Shown here: in pieces, positions 57,963-64,000 of the stretch
Layout of the letters: every line of letters begins with the position of its first letter
Position numbering within the stretch: the stretch's first letter is position 1
Source: Burkholderiales bacterium
Lineage (GTDB): Bacteria > Pseudomonadota > Gammaproteobacteria > Burkholderiales > Burkholderiaceae_D
DNA: 64,000 nt
Assembly (NCBI GenBank): GCA_016200895.1
Contig: JACQDX010000057.1
Span: forward strand, 56,223 to 120,222
Direction of reading: 5' to 3'
Made by a program: the position numbers and the translations under genes
Notes under the pieces: generated by a model
What the model saw: the letters and a program-made list of their open reading frames with translations, nothing else
Told to the model about the DNA's origin: nothing
The model's database searches: none

Positions 57963-58766
57963 TTATCTCTTAGCCGGAATAGGTAATGACGCAGGCTGGC
58001 CTAGTGACTGCATCATTTCTATTCCACTCTGGAACAGATTCTGTAGTGGTAATAGCAGATAGGGCATGATCATGGCGAGCATCAAAAAACCTACCCCTAT
58101 CGTAATCGGAAAACCAATACCAAACAAATTCAATTGTGGAGCTGCGCGCGTCAATATGCCCAGGGCGACGTTGGTTACCAGCAGGGCGGCAACGATGGGT
58201 AACGAAAGATGCATACCTACACTAAAAATTTGATCACCCCAAATCGCCAATTTTTGATAATCGAGACCGGACTGATAAGTGGTGGCAATCGGAATGGTAT
58301 GAAAGCTTTCAACTAAAGCCGCCAGCATGGAAAGATGCACATTCAGCGTCAACATCAACAAAGTAGAAGTCAGCACCAGGAATTGTGCTACAGCCGAAGA
58401 GCGGCCTTGAGTCTGAGGATCAAAAAAGGTGGCAAATCCCAGTCCCATGGTCAAACCAGAAACCTCGCCGGCCATTTCTATAGCTGAAAAAACCACACGC
58501 ATCACAAAGCCCATCCCCAATCCTATGATGAGTTGTTGTGCCAGCACCAGAACGCCATTCAGAGAGACTGGGTCGAGATCAGAGATGGTAGGCAGGGTAG
58601 GGGCGACGATCAATGACAAAACCACACCCAGGGCGATTTTGATTTGTACCGGAACAGTATTATTTCCAAATGGTGGTGCTACCGCGATCAGACCCAGGAT
58701 CCTGGTCAAAGGCCAGATAAAGGAGTTGATCAGGGCAATCAGCTCATTGCTGGAAAAAGAAATCAT
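57963..58766 (-). CDS. fliR: Flagellar export protein FliR
   Basis: A 267-residue integral membrane part of the flagellar type III export gate. It has about six helices and the family stretches FIWPLTRILGLIAVAPPFGN, GLGMGFVMRVVFSAIEMAGEVSGLTMGLGFATFFDPQTQGRSS and FGIGFPITIGVGFLML. It is the last fli gene in this operon, 21 bases after fliQ. Confidence 0.96.
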   Translation of the reverse strand: MISFSSNELIALINSFIWPLTRILGLIAVAPPFGNNTVPVQIKIALGVVLSLIVAPTLPTISDLDPVSLNGVLVLAQQLIIGLGMGFVMRVVFSAIEMAGEVSGLTMGLGFATFFDPQTQGRSSAVAQFLVLTSTLLMLTLNVHLSMLAALVESFHTIPIATTYQSGLDYQKLAIWGDQIFSVGMHLSLPIVAALLVTNVALGILTRAAPQLNLFGIGFPITIGVGFLMLAMIMPYLLLPLQNLFQSGIEMMQSLGQPASLPIPAKR

Positions 58767-58787
58767 GGGGTTGCGATGGTACGCAAA

Positions 58788-59057
58788 TCAGGCGGCCATG
58801 GTGGCGATGCTGGAAAACATCTGACGCATATAGTCCATCAAGATGGAAAGCATCCACGGTCCGGCAATGATGAGGGTAACAAAGATGCCTATCAGCTTGG
58901 GAATAAAGGACAGAGTGGTTTCATTGATCTGTGTTGCTGCCTGAAAAATACTGACGATGAGACCTATACCCAGTGCCACCAGCAATAAAGGGGCAGACAC
59001 CATTAAGGTGACTTCCATGGCTTGGCGGCCTAATGTCATTACGCTATCGGGTGTCAT
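58788..59057 (-). CDS. fliQ: Flagellar export protein FliQ
   Basis: An 89-residue protein with two membrane helices (TLMVSAPLLLVALGIGLIVSIFQAATQINETTLSFIPKLI and LIIAGPWMLSILMDYM), standard for FliQ of the export gate. Confidence 0.96.
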   Translation of the reverse strand: MTPDSVMTLGRQAMEVTLMVSAPLLLVALGIGLIVSIFQAATQINETTLSFIPKLIGIFVTLIIAGPWMLSILMDYMRQMFSSIATMAA

Positions 59058-59065
59058 GGTGAACC

Positions 59066-59833
59066 TCAGTAAAAACTTTGTGCAAGTGAGCCTATCAATA
59101 ATTGCCAGCCATCTACCAGCACGAATAACATGAGCTTGAATGGTAGTGACACAATCGCAGGTGACACCATCATCATACCCATGGACATCAGCACACTGGC
59201 AACCACCATGTCGATGATGAGGAAGGGAATGAAGATGGCAAAACTGATTTGAAATGCAGTTTTCAGTTCACTGGTAATAAAGGCAGGTATCAAAATTCGC
59301 AAAGGCACATCCTCTGGCCCTTGCAACTCGGGGGTGTTGGATAATTTTACATACAGGGCCAGATCGGTTTGCCTGGTTTGTTTCATCATGAATTGTTTCA
59401 GGGGTGTCGCCCCTTTATCCATGGCAACCTGCATGGTGATCTTGTTTTCAGTAAAGGGCTGATAGGCTTCAGCGTAAATTTTGTCAAACACTGGCCCCAT
59501 GACAAATAAAGTCAAAAACAGCGACAGGCCTATCATCACCTGATTTGGCGGAGCAGACTGAGTACCCAGGGCTTGTCTGAGTAAAGACAAGACGATAATG
59601 ATGCGGGTAAAGCTGGTCATCATCAGCAGAGCTGCAGGCAAAAAGCTTAATGCGGTCAGGAACAGCAGTGTCTGTATGCTGAGTGAATAGTTTTGCCCGC
59701 CACCGGGTGCTGGCGTGCTGGTAATGGCTTGCAAGCCACCGTTGGCCTGGGCCATGGCTGCTTCAGGCAGGGCCAGTCCACACAGTAAAATTGCCAGGCA
59801 GGTGAATGACAGATAAGAGCGCAAAATTTTCAT
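59066..59833 (-). CDS. fliP: Flagellar export protein FliP
   Basis: FliP (255 residues) starts with a cleavable signal peptide ([17 protein letters not shown]), then the conserved [57 protein letters not shown], a periplasmic loop, and [22 protein letters not shown]. It forms the core of the export gate with FliQ and FliR. The gap to fliQ is 8 bases. Confidence 0.97.
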   Translation of the reverse strand: MKILRSYLSFTCLAILLCGLALPEAAMAQANGGLQAITSTPAPGGGQNYSLSIQTLLFLTALSFLPAALLMMTSFTRIIIVLSLLRQALGTQSAPPNQVMIGLSLFLTLFVMGPVFDKIYAEAYQPFTENKITMQVAMDKGATPLKQFMMKQTRQTDLALYVKLSNTPELQGPEDVPLRILIPAFITSELKTAFQISFAIFIPFLIIDMVVASVLMSMGMMMVSPAIVSLPFKLMLFVLVDGWQLLIGSLAQSFY

Positions 59834-59841
59834 GCAATGTA

Positions 59842-60294
59842 TTAGCTGTTGTCAGATCGCTCGGTAGACCGGTCAGTGGTTCGCTTCTCTAATGTGCGCT
59901 TGAGCCAGGCAGAAAAAGGATCATTTGTGGCTGTTTGCGCTGACTGATTCAGCAATTCATCCTGTTTGGGCATGCTGCCCAGATTATTGATATTGCTGGC
60001 TGTCACGCCAAGAATCAGCCATTGGTCACCCACCTCAATCACCATCACCCGCTCACGGTTCCCTACACTGATGCCACCAATGATTTTGACCGGGATTTTA
60101 TTCCCCGCATTCATAGGGCCAAGGCGACGCATGAGCCAGGCAGCCATGACAACCAGTCCCAGCACCAGAAGTAGTGCTGTGGCAATTTGCATTAAACCAC
60201 CGCTGGGCGAAATTGGTGGATTCTCAGCAGCAAACGCAGAATTGCTCAAGGCGGTCATTATTGCCAGTGCAAAATAAGACAATTTCGTCCTCAT
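59842..60294 (-). CDS. fliO: Flagellar biosynthetic protein FliO
   Basis: A 150-residue protein with a signal-like first helix, one membrane helix ([25 protein letters not shown]) and a cytoplasmic domain with [33 protein letters not shown] FliO signature. FliO stabilises FliP during gate assembly. Its start overlaps the fliN stop by four bases. Confidence 0.92.
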   Translation of the reverse strand: MRTKLSYFALAIMTALSNSAFAAENPPISPSGGLMQIATALLLVLGLVVMAAWLMRRLGPMNAGNKIPVKIIGGISVGNRERVMVIEVGDQWLILGVTASNINNLGSMPKQDELLNQSAQTATNDPFSAWLKRTLEKRTTDRSTERSDNS

Positions 60295-60719
60295 TTGTTG
60301 AGTTTGCGTATGCGTTCTGCAGGCGTCACGATATCAGTCAGGCGTATACCAAACTTATCATTGACCACCACAACCTCACCTTGGGCGATCAGGCAGCCAT
60401 TGACCAGTACATCCATAGGTTCGCCTGCCAGGCCATCGAGCTCGACAACGGAACCCTGCGCCAGTTGCAACAGGTTTTTGATGGCTATCTTAGTTCTGCC
60501 CAACTCAACTGTCAGTTGTACCGGGATATCGAGAATGAAGTCGATATCATTATGGGTTTCAGGCGCAGTACTGCTCTTACCGCTGAATTCTTTGAAAATG
60601 GCAGCGGTGGCTGGTGGTGCTTCAGTTTTTTCGGCTGCAGCAGCTTCTGCTTTTTCCTGTTCTGCAATCGCAGCACCCCAATCATCTTCACTGATGGGGG
60701 TATCGCCGTTGTCATCCAT
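60291..60719 (-). CDS. fliN: Flagellar motor switch protein FliN
   Basis: A 142-residue C-ring protein. The N-terminal half is Ala/Glu-rich linker; the C-terminal SpoA domain is typical (FILDIPVQLTVELGRTKIAIKNLLQLAQGSVVELDGLAGEPMDVLVNGCLIAQGEVVVVNDKFGIRLTDIV). It overlaps fliM by eight bases. Confidence 0.96.
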   Translation of the reverse strand: MDDNGDTPISEDDWGAAIAEQEKAEAAAAEKTEAPPATAAIFKEFSGKSSTAPETHNDIDFILDIPVQLTVELGRTKIAIKNLLQLAQGSVVELDGLAGEPMDVLVNGCLIAQGEVVVVNDKFGIRLTDIVTPAERIRKLNK

Positions 60720-61713
60720 GATTTTCTCCTTGTGCTACTTCCTGTACGCTGGAGCTGATCAGCTTCTCCACACGCAAGGCATACTGTCCGTTAAATACAC
60801 CATATTTGCACTCCATCACCGGAGTGCCATCAACTTTTGCTGAAATAATCTCTGGTATAGAAAGAGGAATGATATCGCCTTCTTTCATATTCAGTATATC
60901 GCCCAGGGTGACACGCGTGGTTCCCAAGTCAGCAACTATTTCAACTTCTGCTATTTGTATCTGTTGCGTCATCAGGCGCACCCAGCGTTTATCCACTTCC
61001 AGTGTTTCGCCTTGCAGGCTACTGGTCAGGATGTCACGTATAGGTTCTATCGTTGAGTAGGGCATGCATAAATGCATTTCACCACTGACAGGCCCCAGTT
61101 CTATCGTGAAGGTGGTTGACACTACAACTTCATTTGGCGTTGCAATATTAGCGAACTGGGTGTTCATTTCTGAACGTATGTATTCAAATTCGATTGGGTA
61201 AACCGGCTCCCATGACTTGGAGTAAGTCTCAAAAATGATTTCCAGTATGCGATGAATAATACGCTGCTCGGTCTGGGTAAAATCGCGACCCTCGACCCGG
61301 GTGTGGAAACGTCCATCACCGCCAAACAGATTATCCACCAGCAAGAACACCAGTCCCGGATCAAGCACAATCAGGGAGGTGCCACGCAAGGGCTTCATGT
61401 GCACCAGGTTTAAATTCGTCGGTACAACCAGGTTGCGGATGAATTCGCTGTATTTCGATACTCTGACCGTACCTACCGAGACCTCGGCGCTGCGGCGCAG
61501 GAAATTGAACAAACCTATGCGCAACAGACGGGCAAAACGCTCATTGATAATTTCCAGCGTAGGCATGCGACCACGGACAATACGCTCTTGCGTGGCAAGA
61601 TTGTATGGTCTGACACCAGAGGTATCCTCCAGTGACTGAGAGTCGTCCTGATCTCCCGTGACACCCTTTAAAAGGGCATCGACTTCTTCCTGGGAGAGGA
61701 AATTATCTGACAT
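60712..61713 (-). CDS. fliM: Flagellar motor switch protein FliM
   Basis: A 333-residue switch protein. The CheY-P binding N-terminus is MSDNFLSQEEVDALLKGV; the middle domain has RGRMPTLEIINERFARLLRIGLFNFLRRSAEVS and VFLLVDNLFGGDGRFHTRVEGRDFTQTEQRI; the C-terminal SpoA domain ends the protein. It follows fliL by four bases. Confidence 0.97.
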   Translation of the reverse strand: MSDNFLSQEEVDALLKGVTGDQDDSQSLEDTSGVRPYNLATQERIVRGRMPTLEIINERFARLLRIGLFNFLRRSAEVSVGTVRVSKYSEFIRNLVVPTNLNLVHMKPLRGTSLIVLDPGLVFLLVDNLFGGDGRFHTRVEGRDFTQTEQRIIHRILEIIFETYSKSWEPVYPIEFEYIRSEMNTQFANIATPNEVVVSTTFTIELGPVSGEMHLCMPYSTIEPIRDILTSSLQGETLEVDKRWVRLMTQQIQIAEVEIVADLGTTRVTLGDILNMKEGDIIPLSIPEIISAKVDGTPVMECKYGVFNGQYALRVEKLISSSVQEVAQGENHG

Positions 61714-61717
61714 GGTT

Positions 61718-62245
61718 TTATTGAACTACAAAAGAGGTAAAGAAAACGCCACTGATTTTTTGTGGTTCGCCCTTGGGAGTGAAAGGCTGGGCAACTTTTT
61801 CTATGATTTCATTAACCAGTTTTTCCTTGCCTTCAGACGACAGAATTTCAGTTGAATCCTTGCTGGACAGCAGCAGCAACAAGCGGCTGCGCACTTGCGG
61901 CATATTGGCCTTGATGAGAGTGACCTGTTCTTCATCCTGCACTTGCAAGGTCATGCTGATCTGCAGGTATTTATCACCGTTATCTGATTGCAGATTGACT
62001 GTAAATGCTTCCAGTGCCAGAAATACAGGTGCTTTTGCAGGTTCAGCTTTATGTTCTTTTTCTTTTGAGGAAGAAGCCTTTTTAGACAAGAAAATAGCAG
62101 CACCACCGCCAACAGCGACCAATAAAAATACGACGGCGGCGATGATGATCAAGAGCTTTTTCTTTGATTTTCCTGCTGCTGGAGCATCACTTACTTCCGC
62201 TGCTTTGGCCGGTGCTTTCGCCATGGTTTTCCTCTCTGTAGGCAT
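61718..62245 (-). CDS. fliL: Flagellar basal-body protein FliL
   Basis: A 175-residue inner-membrane protein with a Lys/Ala-rich cytoplasmic start, one helix (KLLIIIAAVVFLLVAVGGGAAIFL) and a periplasmic SPFH-like domain with the ending SSKDSTEILSSEGKEKLVNEIIEKVAQPF. It supports stator function. It begins the fliL-to-fliR run. Confidence 0.94.
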   Translation of the reverse strand: MPTERKTMAKAPAKAAEVSDAPAAGKSKKKLLIIIAAVVFLLVAVGGGAAIFLSKKASSSKEKEHKAEPAKAPVFLALEAFTVNLQSDNGDKYLQISMTLQVQDEEQVTLIKANMPQVRSRLLLLLSSKDSTEILSSEGKEKLVNEIIEKVAQPFTPKGEPQKISGVFFTSFVVQ

Positions 62246-62570
62246 TAAATGCCATAATTTTTAAGTATTATGCTTGATAGCAGGCATTTAATATCCAAGA
62301 AAAAGAGGGCGTATTTCAGCTTATCTCTATTGTTTGCAAAGCGATGCGAGCCTGCTTTGTTGCCTGGATCAGCCTTTCACGATCATTCTACATGCATGTG
62401 CAGGCTTTTTTCCAGAGAGTAGAGGTGATCGCGCTGCACCTGAGTAATTCTTATGTGTCAGAAAGTGAAATAAGCGCTTGCCGCAATGGCAGCTGGATGT
62501 CAATCCAGCTGCCATCGCTGATCATTAGAGGTGCTGTGATTGTTGCTAGCTGGGCTGAGTAAGATTTATC
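62246..62570. other. Intergenic region between fliK and fliL
   Basis: These 325 bases carry no supported gene. A plus-strand frame at 62344-62562 has no ribosome site, no recognisable domain and lies opposite the operon, so I leave it out. The region contains the 13-bp inverted repeat at 62486-62515 and, next to fliL, A+T-rich DNA (TTTTTAAGTATTATGC around 62256) that may hold a fliL promoter. Confidence 0.5.
62486..62515. terminator. 13-bp perfect inverted repeat downstream of fliK
   Basis: ATGGCAGCTGGAT (62486-62498) with its exact reverse complement (62503-62515), loop of four. It lies 55 bases beyond the fliK stop on the minus strand. No T-run follows, so it may be a factor-assisted terminator or an mRNA-protecting structure. 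Confidence 0.5.
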
Positions 62571-64000
62571 TCAGGCAAAGGTATCTACCAGACCATTATT
62601 TGTCTGTATTCTGGTGGGCGTAGTGTTTGCCGTACTGATGGTATTGCTTGGCACATCGGCATCAGTTCTTGCTGAGTTAATGTTGCGCGGCTGTTGTTGC
62701 GCGAAATTTTGCCCTTGACCTGCAGCCTGTGAATTCACAGAGAATCCTGTCAATTGAACCCCGGCATCACTGAGCATTTGTTTTAAGCGTGGTAAGGCAG
62801 CTTCCAGCGCTTCCCTTACTTCAGGCTGGGCAGAAGAAAAACTGGCACTGGCCTGTTCGTTGCTGACCTTCAGCACGACCTGCAAGGGGCCCAGGTCTGG
62901 TGGGTTCAATGTTAGTTCTGCTGATTGCAAACCTTCGCCCACCATCCAGACGACTTTTTGACCTACTGCCTTGTCCCAGCCGTTGCTACCAACTCGCGGC
63001 GCGATTTGTTCTGCGGCCAGAACTGCGGCATTGAATTGGGTGCTGCTGACAGCATTTGCTGCAATTGCGGGTGGAGCAATAACTTGCTGACTGTCTTTCG
63101 TGGCTGAGCCGGTTTTGATGTCGGATATCCGTTCTGCCATGACTTCTTTTGCCTGAGAAATATCGTTGGCGAATGATTTAGGTGTATCCGCTGATACTAC
63201 GGCAGGTCGGGTGTCGCTAGTCTTGTCACTAGTTGTTTTGCTCAAGTCGAGGTCGTTGACCCTGGTTTCGCTTACTGTAGTTTCTAAAGGTTTCTCTGTC
63301 GCCGTCGCGCTCCTGGTCGTCATAGCATCCTTTGGAGCAGGGGGCGTGAGTTCAGTGGAGTGGACGATTGCCTCAGTCAGTTTGCCAACATCTTTGTCAA
63401 TAGACGACGTGGCTGCATTTGAGCCATTTTCAGCCAGTTTAGCGGCGATTTTACTATCTGCCTTACTTGCGATCATTTGCGCGGCAATTGATGCTATATC
63501 CGCTTGAGTGGCAGGGGTTTCTGGCTTGATTTGTTCCTTGCCAGTAGCATTACTATCTAATTGTCCTGCTACCTTGCCCTGATTTTCAATTGCTGACTTC
63601 GCCAGCGATGCGACTGCATTGCTATCGATCACGTCGGTAGTGGCAGCAGTATCAGTGCTGGAAATGGCAGCAAGACTATCGTTTTTGCTCGTATCAATGT
63701 CGTTTGCAGCAGGTTTTTTTACTACCTCTGTGGTAACTGCTGCCGCATTGAGATTGCCTACCAGAGCCAGAATTTGCTCGCTGATATCATCTTCTTTTTT
63801 GACATCAACCTCATCTTCTTTGACTACAGTTCCGTCAGTATTCGAGTCATCTGTTTTTGCTGCATTTGATGGTGCAGACGCAGTATTTTCATTATTTGCC
63901 AGCTTGTTGCCGGAGTTGGCTGCATTATTATTGTTTGTGCTGACGTTGTTATTATTTTTGGCGGGTGGGGCAGGCTTATTGGCAGGGCGTGCAACATCTA
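62571..64000 (-). CDS. fliK: Flagellar hook-length control protein FliK (5' part outside window)
   Basis: The frame is open from the stop at 62571 to the window edge (at least 476 codons), so the start lies beyond base 64000; the GTG at 63632 is not the true start. The C-terminus is the FliK domain (SAELTLNPPDLGPLQVVLKVSNEQASASFSSAQPEVREALEAALPRLKQMLSDAGVQLTGFSV). The visible N-terminal part is low-complexity, rich in Asn, Ala, Lys, Ser and Thr, as is common for FliK, which acts as a molecular ruler and export-switch signal. Confidence 0.9.
   Translation of the reverse strand, partial: DVARPANKPAPPAKNNNNVSTNNNNAANSGNKLANNENTASAPSNAAKTDDSNTDGTVVKEDEVDVKKEDDISEQILALVGNLNAAAVTTEVVKKPAANDIDTSKNDSLAAISSTDTAATTDVIDSNAVASLAKSAIENQGKVAGQLDSNATGKEQIKPETPATQADIASIAAQMIASKADSKIAAKLAENGSNAATSSIDKDVGKLTEAIVHSTELTPPAPKDAMTTRSATATEKPLETTVSETRVNDLDLSKTTSDKTSDTRPAVVSADTPKSFANDISQAKEVMAERISDIKTGSATKDSQQVIAPPAIAANAVSSTQFNAAVLAAEQIAPRVGSNGWDKAVGQKVVWMVGEGLQSAELTLNPPDLGPLQVVLKVSNEQASASFSSAQPEVREALEAALPRLKQMLSDAGVQLTGFSVNSQAAGQGQNFAQQQPRNINSARTDADVPSNTISTANTTPTRIQTNNGLVDTFA

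Noticed and set aside
62344..62562. 72-codon plus-strand ORF between fliK and fliL
   Set aside because: No ribosome site, no recognisable sequence features, opposite to the operon, and it spans a perfect inverted repeat.

Overview
This window reads as a chromosomal segment of a betaproteobacterium of the order Burkholderiales, most likely Oxalobacteraceae. The moderate base composition (roughly half G+C by eye) would suit a genus such as Undibacterium, but the genus is inference. The evidence is gene order and protein style: surE-pcm-nlpD-rpoS-rlmD, ndk-rlmN-pilW-rodZ-ispG-hisS-yfgM-bamB-der-hfq-hflX-hflK-hflC-hisZ-purA, and rnr-rlmB-cysE, all of which I know as Burkholderiales-type neighbourhoods. 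I see no insertion sequence, prophage, CRISPR array, integrase or defence island. The window is almost entirely core genome.

Layout. 1-13 kb: the end of a 3-hydroxyacyl-CoA dehydrogenase, glutaryl-CoA dehydrogenase, a six-helix potassium channel, aidB divergent from a TetR regulator, the dnaX-ybaB-recR cluster, an HD hydrolase, a family III CoA transferase followed by an overlooked 25-codon membrane-peptide ORF, then marC, elbB and a DUF1289 protein. 13-15.2 kb: a Tat-exported molybdopterin oxidoreductase subunit with no partner subunits nearby. 15.4-26.4 kb: a complete type II secretion operon in the order G-H-I-J-K-L-M-N-D-E-F-C, in which gspF carries an in-frame amber codon. A degenerate uracil-DNA-glycosylase-like gene is coupled to its end. 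27.3-33.6 kb: an HD-GYP phosphodiesterase, a quinone oxidoreductase, and the stationary-phase/stress cluster ending in rpoS. 33.7-51.5 kb: a long co-directional run of RNA modification, isoprenoid, tRNA charging, outer-membrane assembly, GTPase, Hfq, HflKC, histidine and purine genes. 51.7-52.1 kb: two tRNA-Leu(CAG) units in tandem, one intact and one broken by an internal 20-bp duplication. 52.3-58 kb: rnr, rlmB, cysE and the NAD(P)HX repair enzyme. 58-64 kb: the flagellar fliK-L-M-N-O-P-Q-R operon on the minus strand, with fliK running off the window.

How the parts work together. The Gsp operon encodes inner-membrane platform, pseudopilus, secretin and ATPase; the prepilin peptidase is not in the window. 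The gspF stop would inactivate the export machine unless suppressed or an assembly error. BamB, YfgM, PilW, RodZ, NlpD and HflKC together cover envelope assembly and quality control. RpoS, Hfq and the HD-GYP protein are the global regulators present.

The signals I consider worth a second look are the gspF amber codon, the duplicated and internally expanded tRNA-Leu locus, the UDG-like protein that has lost the catalytic aspartate, the small membrane peptide after the CoA transferase, and the orphan molybdo-subunit. I did not find a clearly new multi-gene system.
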